A DNA stretch of 56,716 bases from Azospirillum sp. TSH64. GTDB lineage: Bacteria > Pseudomonadota > Alphaproteobacteria > Azospirillales > Azospirillaceae. The stretch covers positions 5,077,897 through 5,134,612 of the forward strand of contig NZ_LGQW01000015.1 in assembly GCF_003116035.1 (NCBI RefSeq), written 5' to 3'. The notes below the pieces were generated by a model. It worked only from the letters and a program-made list of their open reading frames with translations, was not told the DNA's origin and did not search any database. The translations under genes were made by a program, and so were the position numbers. Shown here piece by piece: positions 43,092 to 51,532 of the stretch (within the stretch, counting starts at the first letter, position 1; every line of letters starts with the position of its first letter).

Positions 43092-43510
43092 GCACCCACG
43101 CGCACAGCGACCACCACGCCGATCACGGACACGGCAGCCATGGGGCACACGGCGGCCATGGCCATGACGATCACGGCCACCCGGCGGGCGCCCACGGCAC
43201 CTTCGGCAGCTATATGATCGGCTTCGTCCTGTCGGTGATCCTGACGGTCATCCCGTTCTGGCTGGTGATGAACGGCACGCTGGACAACACGACCACCACG
43301 GTCGTGATCCTGGCGCTGGCCGTCGTCCAGATCATCGTCCACATGGTGTATTTCCTGCACATGAACGGCCGCGTCGAAGGCGGCTGGTCGATGCTGGCGA
43401 TGATCTTCACGATCATCGTCGTGGTCATCATGTTCGCCGGTTCGCTTTGGGTGATGTACCACCTGAACACCAACATGATGCCCGGCCACGACATGAGCAA
43501 GATGCCGTGA
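43088..43510 (+). CDS. cyoD: Cytochrome bo-type ubiquinol oxidase subunit IV with His-rich N-terminus
   Basis: The 140 residues carry the three helices of CyoD (FGSYMIGFVLSVILTVIPFW, then a helix with VQIIVHMVYFLHMN, then IIVVVIMFAGSLWVMYHLN). The first 37 residues are unusual: more than a dozen His residues mixed with Gly, Asp and Ala, which could bind metal ions. The ATG overlaps the cyoC stop by four bases. The C-terminal tail PGHDMSKMP also has a possible metal-binding His and Met. Confidence 0.93.
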   Translation: MSTHAHSDHHADHGHGSHGAHGGHGHDDHGHPAGAHGTFGSYMIGFVLSVILTVIPFWLVMNGTLDNTTTTVVILALAVVQIIVHMVYFLHMNGRVEGGWSMLAMIFTIIVVVIMFAGSLWVMYHLNTNMMPGHDMSKMP

Positions 43511-44280
43511 CCGGACTGCCGTCCGCGCCCCCTGCGGGCGGTTCTTCGGTGAAGAGGGCCCGCCCGGCTTGGGCGCTGGCCCTCTTCGGCCTTCTGGCGC
43601 TCGCCGGCATCGCCGGCCTGACCGCGCTCGGCATCTGGCAGCTCGAACGCCGGGTGTGGAAGCTCGACCTGATCGAGCGGGTGGACGCCCGCATCCATGC
43701 CTCCCCCGTCCCGGCTCCGGGGCCGGAGGCGTGGGCGTCGGTCACCGCCGCCTCGGACGAATACCGCCGGGTCGCCGTCACCGGGCGGTTCCTGAACGAC
43801 CGCGAGACGCTGGTGCAGGCGGTCAGCGACCTGGGCGGCGGTTTCTGGGTGATGACGCCGCTGGTCACCGACCGCGGCTTCACCGTTCTGGTCAACCGCG
43901 GCTTCGTGCCGCCGGACAAGCGCGATCCCGCGACCCGTGCCGACGGGCAACCGCAAGGCGAAGTCACGGTCGCCGGCCTGCTGCGCCTCACCGAGCCGAA
44001 GGGCGGCTTCCTGCGCAGCAACGACCCGGCCGCCGGCCGCTGGTATTCCCGCGACGTGGCCGCCATCGCCGCCGCGACGGGGCTGGAGCAGGCCGCGCCC
44101 TACTTCATCGACGCCGACAACACCCGCAATCCCGGCGGCTGGCCGGTCGGCGGGTTGACGGTGGTCAGCTTCCCCAACAGCCATCTCGGCTACGCGCTGA
44201 CCTGGTTCGCGCTGGACCTGATGCTGATCGGCGCCGTCCTGTTCGTGCTCCGCAGCGAGATGCGGCGCCGGCGAGCCTGA
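43507..44280 (+). CDS. SURF1 family oxidase assembly protein
   Basis: The 257 residues show the SURF1/Shy1 plan: an N-terminal helix (ALALFGLLALAGIAGLTALG) directly followed by IWQLERRVWKLDLI, a large periplasmic domain with VTGRFLNDRETLV and VLVNRGFVPPDKRDP, and a C-terminal helix (GYALTWFALDLMLIGAVLFV). SURF1 helps insert heme into heme-copper oxidases; here it should serve the quinol oxidase. The start is GTG overlapping the cyoD stop as GTGA. It closes the cyo operon. Confidence 0.92.
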   Translation: MTGLPSAPPAGGSSVKRARPAWALALFGLLALAGIAGLTALGIWQLERRVWKLDLIERVDARIHASPVPAPGPEAWASVTAASDEYRRVAVTGRFLNDRETLVQAVSDLGGGFWVMTPLVTDRGFTVLVNRGFVPPDKRDPATRADGQPQGEVTVAGLLRLTEPKGGFLRSNDPAAGRWYSRDVAAIAAATGLEQAAPYFIDADNTRNPGGWPVGGLTVVSFPNSHLGYALTWFALDLMLIGAVLFVLRSEMRRRRA

Positions 44281-44291
44281 AGGAAGACACT

Positions 44292-44346
44292 CAGCGGAAA
44301 ACAGGCAGCGGAAAACAGGCGTCCTAAAACTCCACCTAAAACTCCC
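44292..44346 (+). repeat. Two adjacent tandem duplications in the regB leader
   Basis: CAGCGGAAAACAGG occurs at 44292-44305 and again at 44306-44319. Four bases further on, CCTAAAACTCC plus one base occurs at 44323-44334 and again at 44335-44346. Both lie in the 103 bases between the SURF1 gene and regB, just before a TATATAA at about 44364 that could be part of a regB promoter. Confidence 0.85.
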
Positions 44347-44383
44347 CGCCCGCCGGTAACTCTCTATATAAGTCGGTGGGCTG

Positions 44384-45691
44384 ATGAACCGGGTGAGGAA
44401 CAGGACGTCTTTCGTGCGCGACACCACCGACCGCAAAAACCTGTTCCTGCTCGTCCAGCTGCGTTGGCTTGCCGTCGTCGGGCAGATCGTGACGATCCTG
44501 ATCGTCCATGCGCAGATGGGAATCCGCCTGCCGCTGCTGCCGATGGCGGCGGTGATCTTCGTCCTGATCGCGCTGAACATCGCCAGCCTGATCCAGATCC
44601 GCCGCAGTTCCAACGTCTCCAACACCCAGCTGTTCCTGGAGCTGCTGATCGACGTCTGGGCGCTGACCTTGCAGCTCTATCTCAGCGGCGGCGCGTCCAA
44701 CCCCTTCATCTCGCTCTATCTTCTCCAGGTGGCTTTGGGGGCGGTGCTGCTGGAGGCGTGGTCGGCCTGGGCGCTGGTGCTGGTGGCGACCGCCGGCTTC
44801 ACCTGGCTGATCGGCACCCACCAGCCGCTGCCGCTGCCGCCCGCCTATGAGGGCGAGCTGTTCAGCCTGCACATCCAGGGCATGTTCATCTGCTTCGTGC
44901 TGGCGGCGAGCCTGCTGGTCCCCTTCCTCACCCAGATCAACCGCAACCTGCGCGCCCGCGACGCCTTTCTGGCCGAGCTGCGCCAGCGCTCGATGGAAGA
45001 GGCGCACATCGTCCGCATGGGGCTGCTGGCGTCGGGTGCGGCGCATGAGCTGGGGACGCCGCTCGCCACCCTGTCGGTGATCCTCAACGACTGGCGCCGC
45101 ATGCCGGCGCTGGCCTCCGACCCCGATCTGGCCGACGAGATGGCGGAGATGCAGAACCAGATCGACCGCTGCAAGACCATCGTGTCCGGCATCCTGATGT
45201 CGTCGGGCGAGGCGCGCGGCGAGGGCACGGTGCGCACGACGGTCAAGGGCTTCCTCGACGGGCTGGTCGAGGACTGGCTGTCCAGCCGGTCGCCCAAGCG
45301 CTTCGACTATGACAACACGGTCGGCCCGCAGGAACGGATGATCGCCGACCTCGCCCTGAAGCAGGTGCTGTTCAACGTGCTGGACAATGCGCTGGAAGCC
45401 TCGCCGGGCTGGATCGGCGTCGCGGCGCTGCGGCAGGGCGACAATCTGGTGGTGGCGGTCAACGATGCCGGCCAAGGCTTCGACCCCGCCATTCTGGAGG
45501 AGCTGGGCAAGCCCTACCGCTCCACCAAGAAGCGGCCGGGCAGCGGGCTCGGCCTGTTCCTGGTGATGAATGTGCTGCGCAAGCTGGGCGGGACGGTGTC
45601 GGCCAAGAACCGGCCGGGCGGCGGCGCCACCGTGACGCTGACCCTGCCGCTGTCCGCCCTGTCGCCGGGAGGCTCCGATGGAGACGACTGA
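44384..45691 (+). CDS. regB: RegB/PrrB/ActS-type redox-sensing histidine kinase
   Basis: The 435 residues hold about six membrane helices and a cytoplasmic kinase. The ubiquinone-binding motif of RegB is present as GGASNPF at 102-108. The phosphorylated His is H221 in GAAHELGTPLATLSV. Cys263 in QIDRCKTIVSG sits where the redox-active Cys of Rhodobacter RegB lies. The ATP lid has NVLDNALEASP and GSGLGLFL. RegB senses quinone redox state and phosphorylates RegA to adjust respiration, nitrogen and carbon pathways. It overlaps regA by 14 bases and follows the oxidase genes. Confidence 0.95.
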   Translation: MNRVRNRTSFVRDTTDRKNLFLLVQLRWLAVVGQIVTILIVHAQMGIRLPLLPMAAVIFVLIALNIASLIQIRRSSNVSNTQLFLELLIDVWALTLQLYLSGGASNPFISLYLLQVALGAVLLEAWSAWALVLVATAGFTWLIGTHQPLPLPPAYEGELFSLHIQGMFICFVLAASLLVPFLTQINRNLRARDAFLAELRQRSMEEAHIVRMGLLASGAAHELGTPLATLSVILNDWRRMPALASDPDLADEMAEMQNQIDRCKTIVSGILMSSGEARGEGTVRTTVKGFLDGLVEDWLSSRSPKRFDYDNTVGPQERMIADLALKQVLFNVLDNALEASPGWIGVAALRQGDNLVVAVNDAGQGFDPAILEELGKPYRSTKKRPGSGLGLFLVMNVLRKLGGTVSAKNRPGGGATVTLTLPLSALSPGGSDGDD

Positions 45692-46232
45692 GTTGGAGGA
45701 GGAGATCCTCCGCACCCTGCTGATCGTCGAGGACGATGCGTCCTTCGCCAAGGCGCTGCGCCGGTCCTTCGAGCGCCGCGGCTATGAGGTCCATGCCTGC
45801 GCCGGGCTGGAGGAGATGCGGGAGCTGTTGCAGACGCTGGATCCCGACTATGCCGTGGTCGACCTGAAGCTCGCCACCGGATCGGGGCTGGAATGCGTGA
45901 AGGAGCTGCACGAGGCGGACGAGGAGACCCGCATCGTCGTGCTGACCGGCTTCGCCAGCATCGCCACGGCGGTGGAGGCGATCAAGCTGGGCGCCTGCCA
46001 TTATCTGGCGAAGCCGTCCAACACCGACGACATTGAGGCGGCCTTCGACCGCACCGAGGGCGACACCTCCATCGCGCCCACCGTCCGCACCACCTCGATC
46101 AAGAATCTGGAGTGGGAGCGCATCCACGAGACGCTGGTGGAGACGAACTTCAACATCTCCGAGACCGCAAGGCGGCTCGGCATGCACCGCCGCACCCTGG
46201 CGCGCAAGCTGGAGAAGAAGCGGGTGCCGTGA
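45678..46232 (+). CDS. regA: RegA/PrrA/ActR-type redox response regulator
   Basis: The 184 residues combine a receiver domain with phosphoacceptor Asp62 in AVVDLKLATGSG and acidic D19-D20, the switch Thr in VLTGFAS and Lys in LAKPSN, with a C-terminal Fis-type helix-turn-helix (NISETARRLGMHRRTLARKL) that is almost invariant in RegA. It is the global regulator partner of RegB. The reading frame starts inside the 3' end of regB, a sign of translational coupling. A hairpin overlaps its stop. Confidence 0.96.
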   Translation: METTELEEEILRTLLIVEDDASFAKALRRSFERRGYEVHACAGLEEMRELLQTLDPDYAVVDLKLATGSGLECVKELHEADEETRIVVLTGFASIATAVEAIKLGACHYLAKPSNTDDIEAAFDRTEGDTSIAPTVRTTSIKNLEWERIHETLVETNFNISETARRLGMHRRTLARKLEKKRVP

Positions 46233-46246
46233 TCCGGGCACCCGCT
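46219..46246. terminator. Hairpin overlapping the regA stop, between convergent regA and thiD
   Basis: AGCGGGTGCC at 46219-46228 pairs perfectly with GGCACCCGCT at 46237-46246 around an eight-base loop that contains the regA TGA. The following bases have no strong T run. It ends seven bases from the thiD stop and may terminate both transcripts. Confidence 0.65.
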
Positions 46247-46253
46247 CCGTTCC

Positions 46254-47084
46254 CTACGAAAACTCCCGCACCGTGTGCAGGTGGTTGAGCGGGCCGTGGC
46301 CGTGGCCCAGGCCGGGGGCGGTGAGGATCGCCGTCTCGACATAACGCCGCGCGCGGGCAACCGCGTCGCGGGTGTTCAGGCCCTGGGCCAGTCCGGCGGC
46401 GATGGCAGAGGACAGGGTGCAGCCGGTGCCGTGGGTGTGGGGGGTGTGCACCCGCTTGCCCTGGAAGACCGTCTCGCCCTCCTCGGTCAGCAGCAGGTCG
46501 TAGAGGGTGTCGTCCTCCAGATGGCCGCCCTTCAGCAGCACCGATTTCGGGCCGAAACTGAGCAGCAGCTCGGCGGCGCGGCGCATGTCGTCGAGGTCGC
46601 GGATCGGCAGGTCGGTCAGCGCCTCGGCCTCCGGCAGGTTGGGCGTCACCACCTCGGCCAGCGGCAGCAGGCGCCGGCGCAGGGTCAGCACCGCGTCGGG
46701 GTCGAGCAGGTGATGGCCGCTCTTGGCGATCATCACCGGATCGAGCACCAGCGGCACATTGACCGCGCGCGCCTCATACTCCGCCGCCACCGCCTCGATG
46801 ACGGGGGCGTTGGCGAGCATGCCGATCTTCACCGCGTCGGCGCCGATATCCTCCAGCACCAGCTTCATCTGGAGGGCGACGAAAGCCGGATCGACCGGCA
46901 CCACGCCATAGACGCCGGTGGTGTTCTGCGCCGTCAGGGCAGCGATGGCGGTCATGGCGTAGGCGCCGAGCGCGCTGACCGCCTTGATGTCGGCCTGGAT
47001 GCCGGCACCGCCGCCGGAGTCGGACCCGGCGACGATCAGCACGCGGCCGTTGATGGTGCTGCCGTTGATGGTGCTTCCACTCAT
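46254..47084 (-). CDS. thiD: Hydroxymethylpyrimidine/phosphomethylpyrimidine kinase
   Basis: The 276 residues match ThiD, which phosphorylates hydroxymethylpyrimidine in two steps for thiamine synthesis. Characteristic parts are IVAGSDSGGGAGIQADIKA near the start, KIGMLAN, the DPVMIAKSG region and HTHGTGCTLSSAIAAGLA with the anion-hole GTGC motif. The gene begins with a 15-base duplication that gives the N-terminus STINGSTING. The ATG overlaps the glmM stop by four bases and has GGAGG eight bases upstream, so it is translated from the glmM transcript. Confidence 0.95.
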   Translation of the reverse strand: MSGSTINGSTINGRVLIVAGSDSGGGAGIQADIKAVSALGAYAMTAIAALTAQNTTGVYGVVPVDPAFVALQMKLVLEDIGADAVKIGMLANAPVIEAVAAEYEARAVNVPLVLDPVMIAKSGHHLLDPDAVLTLRRRLLPLAEVVTPNLPEAEALTDLPIRDLDDMRRAAELLLSFGPKSVLLKGGHLEDDTLYDLLLTEEGETVFQGKRVHTPHTHGTGCTLSSAIAAGLAQGLNTRDAVARARRYVETAILTAPGLGHGHGPLNHLHTVREFS

Positions 47085-48454
47085 TGCGCAGCCTCCAGGC
47101 TGCGGGCGGCGCTCGCCTGGATGGTGCCGGCGATGTCGGCGACCACGCTGTCGACCAGCGCCGCGTCGTCGCCCTCCGCCATCACGCGGATGAGCGGTTC
47201 GGTGCCGGATTTGCGGATCAAGAGGCGGCCGCTCGACGCCAGCCGCGCCTCGCCCTCCTTGATCGCCTGCTGGACGACGGCGTCCTCCAGCGGCTTGGTC
47301 CCGGCGGTGAAGCGGACGTTGGTCAGCTTCTGCGGGACCGGATCGAACACGCGGCAGACCTCGCTCGCCGAGCGGCCGTCGGCCTGGATCAGCACCGCCA
47401 GCACCTGCAAGGCGGCGATCAGCCCGTCGCCGGTGGTGGAGTAGTCGGACAGCACGACATGGCCCGACTGCTCGCCGCCGACATTGTAGCCGCGCTCGCG
47501 CATCATCTCGACGACGTAGCGGTCGCCGACCGGCGTGCGGGCCAGATGCAGGCCGAGCCCGCCGAGATGGCGCTCCATGCCCAGGTTGGACATCACGGTG
47601 GCGACGACGCCGCCGCCGCGCAGCGTCTGCGAGCGCGCCCAGGAGGTGGCGATCAGGGTCATCAGCTGGTCGCCGTCGATCGGGCGCCCGGCCTCGTCCA
47701 CCATGATCAGGCGGTCGGCATCACCGTCCAGCGCCACGCCCAAATGGGCGCCATGGGCGACCACCTGCTCCTGCAGGGTCTGGGTGGATGTTGCGCCGCA
47801 GCCCTTGTTGATGTTGGTGCCGTCGGGGCTGACGCCGACCGGGATCACGTCGGCCCCCAGCTCGTACAGCACCTTGGGCGCCACCTTGTAGGCGGCACCG
47901 TTGGCGCAATCGACGACGATCTTCAGCCCGTCCAGCCGCAGGCCGCGCGGGAAGGTGTTCTTCACATATTCGATGTAGCGGCCGGTGGCGTCCTCCATCC
48001 GGCTGGCGCGGCCGAGATCGGCGGGCCGGGCGAGGTCGGGGGCGAAGGGCAGCGCCATGCGCGCCTCGATGGCGGCCTCCACCTCGTCCGACAGCTTGTA
48101 GCCGTCGGGGCCGAACAGCTTGATGCCGTTGTCCTGATAGGGGTTGTGCGAGGCGGAGATCACGACGCCCATGTCGGCGCGGAGCGAGCGGGTCAGCATG
48201 GCGACGGCCGGGGTCGGCAGCGGACCGACCAGCACCACGTCCATCCCCATGGAGATGAAGCCGGCGGTCAGCGCCGGTTCCAGCAGATAGCCGGACAGCC
48301 GGGTGTCCTTGCCGATCACCACCCGGTGGCGGTGGTCGCCGCGGCGGAACTGCAACGCGGTCGCCATCGCCACGCGCAGGGCCGTTTCGGCGGTCATCGG
48401 GTCGATGTTGGCGGTGCCACGGATGCCGTCGGTGCCGAACAGGTGTCGCGTCAT
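47081..48454 (-). CDS. glmM: Phosphoglucosamine mutase
   Basis: The 457 residues begin MTRHLFGTDGIRGTAN as is typical of GlmM, which converts glucosamine-6-phosphate to glucosamine-1-phosphate for peptidoglycan and lipopolysaccharide. The phosphorylated Ser is S102 in VISASHNPYQDNGIKLF. The magnesium loop is ALDGDADRL, the sugar-specificity loop has GGEQSGHVV, and the phosphate-binding site is RKSGTEPLIRV. Upstream codons from 48517 lack support. Two short hairpins at 48483-48499 and 48518-48536 lie in the 173-base gap from folP. Confidence 0.97.
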   Translation of the reverse strand: MTRHLFGTDGIRGTANIDPMTAETALRVAMATALQFRRGDHRHRVVIGKDTRLSGYLLEPALTAGFISMGMDVVLVGPLPTPAVAMLTRSLRADMGVVISASHNPYQDNGIKLFGPDGYKLSDEVEAAIEARMALPFAPDLARPADLGRASRMEDATGRYIEYVKNTFPRGLRLDGLKIVVDCANGAAYKVAPKVLYELGADVIPVGVSPDGTNINKGCGATSTQTLQEQVVAHGAHLGVALDGDADRLIMVDEAGRPIDGDQLMTLIATSWARSQTLRGGGVVATVMSNLGMERHLGGLGLHLARTPVGDRYVVEMMRERGYNVGGEQSGHVVLSDYSTTGDGLIAALQVLAVLIQADGRSASEVCRVFDPVPQKLTNVRFTAGTKPLEDAVVQQAIKEGEARLASSGRLLIRKSGTEPLIRVMAEGDDAALVDSVVADIAGTIQASAARSLEAAQ

Positions 48455-48627
48455 GAAAGCCTCGTGCAGAAACGGTATCCAGGCCCCGCATGTCGGGGCG
48501 CGGACCCGGATGTACAAGCGAAGGATGTTTCTTCGCGCGGCAGCCGGGCCGGGTCAAGGCCCCATCGGCGGCTGCGCGAAAGGGTTACAGGTGGAACGTC
48601 TTTTTCCCCGACCGGCGGGGGCGGTCC

Positions 48628-49797
48628 TCAGTGCCGATGCAGCCCTTCCCAGACGGCGCGGGCCTGCGCCGTTTCGGCCACGTCGTGGACGCGCAGAATC
48701 TGCGCGCCCTGGTTCAGCGTCTCCAGCCCGGCGGCGAGCGAGCCGGCCAGCCGCTCCTTCGGCGGCTCCTCGCGCGACAGCCGGCCGATGAAGCCCTTGC
48801 GCGACAGGCCGATCAGCACCGTGCAGCCCAGCGCATGATAGAGCGCGGTGTGGCGCAGGATCTCCAGATTGTGCTCCGTCTTCTTGCCGAAGCCGATGCC
48901 GGGATCGACGGCGATGCGCTCCGGGGCCACGCCGGCCGCCACACAGCGGGCGACCCGCTCCTCCAGCCAGTCGAACACGTCGAGTGCTGCGTCGCGGTAG
49001 GTCGGGTTGGCCTGCATGGTGCCGGGGTCGCCCTGCATGTGCATCACCACCACCGGCGTCGCGGTGCGGGCCACCACCGGCAGCGCGTCCGGGTCGGACA
49101 GGCCGGCGATGTCGTTGACGATGCGGGCGCCGGCCGTGGCGGCGGACTCCATCACGCGGGCGTGGCGGGTGTCGACCGAGACGGTCGCCCCCTTCTCGGC
49201 GAAATGGCGGATGACCGGCAGGACGCGCCGCTCCTCCTCCTCCGGCGGGACCGGGACGGCGCCGGGACGGGTGGACTCGCCGCCGATGTCGAGGATGTCG
49301 GCGCCGGCCGCCAGCATCGCCTCGCCATGGGCGATGGCAGCGCCGGGGTCGAGGAAGTCGCCGCCGTCGGAGAAGCTGTCCGGCGTGACATTGACGATGC
49401 CCATGATTTGCGGCCGGTCGGGCGACAGCCCGGCGAAGGGCGCGCGGGCGCGGGTCAGGGCGCCGAGCTGGCGGTCCAGCGCCTCCGCCACCGCACGCGA
49501 GCGCTCCCAGCCCCAGGCCATGATCTCCGACAGCGGCGCGAAGGCGCGGTCGATGCGGGAAGCCCCATGGTGCAGGCCATCGCGGACGATCAGTTCGGCG
49601 GTGGAGAAGGCGAAGCGCCCGCCGGCCAGCGGCACCGCCGCTCCCTTGGCCCAGGCGGCGATGGGCATCAGCCCGACCGGACGGAGATAGACCCGCCCCC
49701 CCTCTTCCCCCGCCCAGGGACAGAAGCCGGCCAGCGAGCCGGCGGCGGATTTGGGCGCTGCCGCCTTGGCGGCGGGCTTGGCGGAGAGCGGCGGCAT
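48628..49797 (-). CDS. folP: Dihydropteroate synthase with N-terminal extension
   Basis: The 389-residue protein carries a complete FolP barrel from about residue 128 with MGIVNVTPDSFSDGG, ADILDIGGESTRPGA, IVNDIAGLSDP, VVVMHMQGDPGTMQ and VLIGLSRKGFIG. It joins p-aminobenzoate to the pterin pyrophosphate in folate synthesis and is the sulfonamide target. The first 125 residues are additional; a Pro/Ala-rich start is followed by a folded-looking part (GRVYLRPVGLMPIAAWAKG). Similar extensions occur in some alphaproteobacterial FolP proteins. The folP-glmM-thiD order is common in the group. Confidence 0.94.
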   Translation of the reverse strand: MPPLSAKPAAKAAAPKSAAGSLAGFCPWAGEEGGRVYLRPVGLMPIAAWAKGAAVPLAGGRFAFSTAELIVRDGLHHGASRIDRAFAPLSEIMAWGWERSRAVAEALDRQLGALTRARAPFAGLSPDRPQIMGIVNVTPDSFSDGGDFLDPGAAIAHGEAMLAAGADILDIGGESTRPGAVPVPPEEEERRVLPVIRHFAEKGATVSVDTRHARVMESAATAGARIVNDIAGLSDPDALPVVARTATPVVVMHMQGDPGTMQANPTYRDAALDVFDWLEERVARCVAAGVAPERIAVDPGIGFGKKTEHNLEILRHTALYHALGCTVLIGLSRKGFIGRLSREEPPKERLAGSLAAGLETLNQGAQILRVHDVAETAQARAVWEGLHRH

Positions 49798-49990
49798 CGG
49801 GGATCCCCTTCACGTCATTGGCTGACGGATCCGTTCCTGGCATGCGGCCGGCGCAATGGCAAGGGGGGCCGCCCTGGACGGCGAAGCCGGCGGGGATTTT
49901 CGGACGATGTGCAAGACGCTGGAACGGAACGGGCCGCCCGATGGACGGCCCGGACAACCGGTAGGCGACAGGCAGACGGCGTGAACCGGA

Positions 49991-50290
49991 TTACATGCAG
50001 GTGGCCTGCGCGGTCATCACGATCTCGATGCCCTTGCTGTGCTTCTGCGTGGCCGCGGCGGCTTCTTCGGCCTTGCCGGACGCCATGGCGGCGTTCATCG
50101 CCTTCATCGCCTCGATGGCGGTGGTGCGGTCGGCACCCGTCAGCTTGCCGGACGCGCACTTGCACGACGCGACGGTCGGCTCGGACTTGTCGGTGGCCGT
50201 GCACAGCGCCTCGAAATCATCGGCGAGGGCAATGGCGGGAACGGCCATCATGGCGACGGCGGCGACGGCAGCGATCTTCAGAATGCGCAT
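49991..50290 (-). CDS. Small secreted protein with four cysteines
   Basis: The 99 residues start with a clear signal peptide (MRILKIAAVAAVAMMAVPAI, cleavage after ALA at 23), leaving a 76-residue periplasmic protein. It has four Cys at 30, 43, 45 and 98, which can form two disulfides, and an Ala/Met-rich helical part. I do not recognise the family. It stands alone, 193 bases from the folP start and 156 bases from the flhB stop, with its own probable promoter upstream. Confidence 0.75.
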   Translation of the reverse strand: MRILKIAAVAAVAMMAVPAIALADDFEALCTATDKSEPTVASCKCASGKLTGADRTTAIEAMKAMNAAMASGKAEEAAAATQKHSKGIEIVMTAQATCM

Positions 50291-50446
50291 CTACAACTCT
50301 CTCAATCGAATTTGTGACAATTGCGAGGTAGCGCCAGATATTCGCGCGTTAGCAAGCCGATAGCGTGGTGCCTTGGAAGGTTAGAGATTTGTTGTTTGAA
50401 ACAATTGGCGGCTGTTTGCCGGCCTATGGTCCGGCTGGCGCGACAC

Positions 50447-51529
50447 TCACCCCCGCCGCGCCAGACCGCCCTTCAGCTTCAGCACATAGGTGATGACCTC
50501 CGCCACCGCCTGATAGTGCTGGAGCGGGATCGTCGCATCCACCTCGGCCGAGGCGTGGAGGGCGCGGGCCAGCGGCGGGTTCTCGACGATGGGGATGTTG
50601 TGCTCCTGGGCCAGGGCGCGGATGCGCAGCGCGATCAGGTCGGCGCCCTTGGCGAGGCAGATCGGGGCGGCGGTGCGGCCGCGCTCGTACTCCAGCGCCA
50701 CGGCGAAATGGGTGGGGTTGGTGATCACCACCGTGGCGCGCGGGACGTTCGCCATCATCCGCTTCTTCGAGCGCGACCGGCGGATGTCGCGCAGCCGGGC
50801 CTTGGCGTTGGGGTCGCCCTCGATCTGCTTGAACTCGTCCTTGATCTCCTGATGGCTCATGCGCAGGCGGCGGCGCCACTCCAGGCGGTTCCACAGCACG
50901 TCCACCGCCGCCATCAGGACGGTCGCCAGCAGGACCGCCAGCAGCAGCCGCAAGGTCACGTCCCGCAGCAGGGTGGGCAATCCGGCGACGTCCATGCCCA
51001 CAGTATCCTCCGTCCATGCGATGTAGGGCGCCAGCGCGTGCCAGGCGGCGGCGCTGATGATGGCGAGCTTGACCAGGCTCTTGGCGAATTCGACCAGCGC
51101 CGGCCGGCCGGCGATCCGTTTCCAGCCGGAGGCCGGCGACAGGTGCGACCATTTCGGCCGGATGCGGTCGGACGCCACCACGAAGGGCCCCTGCCCCAGC
51201 GCCGACACCGCCACCCCGGCCAGCAGGATGCCCAGCACCGGCAGCAGGGCGACGGCAGTGCCGCCGATCAGCCAGCGCAGGCTGTGGATGACGTCGACGG
51301 CGCTGCCGTCGATGCGGATGTCGTCCGGGTTCTCGATCAGCGGCAGCAGCAGGGCCGACAGGCTCGACGCCACGCCCGGCACCGCCATCAGCACGATCAT
51401 CCAGGCGGCGACCATCGCCGACAGCAGCCCGACATCGCGGGCGCGGGGGACGTCGCCCTTCTCCGCCGCCTCGCGCAGGCGTTTCTCCGTCGGTTCCTCG
51501 GTCTTCTGCTCGTCGTCCTGCTCCGCCAT
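50447..51529 (-). CDS. flhB: Flagellar export gate protein FlhB
   Basis: The 360 residues have four membrane helices and the cytoplasmic autocleavage domain. The self-cleavage motif NPTH is at 271-274 within VVITNPTHFAVALEYE. FlhB switches the flagellar type III export apparatus from rod/hook to filament substrates. The N-terminus EQDDEQKTEEPTEKRLREA is typical. It is the last gene of flhA-fliR-flhB, with gaps of only a few bases. Confidence 0.96.
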   Translation of the reverse strand: MAEQDDEQKTEEPTEKRLREAAEKGDVPRARDVGLLSAMVAAWMIVLMAVPGVASSLSALLLPLIENPDDIRIDGSAVDVIHSLRWLIGGTAVALLPVLGILLAGVAVSALGQGPFVVASDRIRPKWSHLSPASGWKRIAGRPALVEFAKSLVKLAIISAAAWHALAPYIAWTEDTVGMDVAGLPTLLRDVTLRLLLAVLLATVLMAAVDVLWNRLEWRRRLRMSHQEIKDEFKQIEGDPNAKARLRDIRRSRSKKRMMANVPRATVVITNPTHFAVALEYERGRTAAPICLAKGADLIALRIRALAQEHNIPIVENPPLARALHASAEVDATIPLQHYQAVAEVITYVLKLKGGLARRG

Positions 51530-51532
51530 GCG

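Noticed and set aside
40059..43148. 1029-codon open frame on the minus strand opposite cyoABCD
   Set aside because: Low-complexity His, Gln, Glu and Asp rich sequence caused by codon bias of the cyo genes; no start signal or motif.
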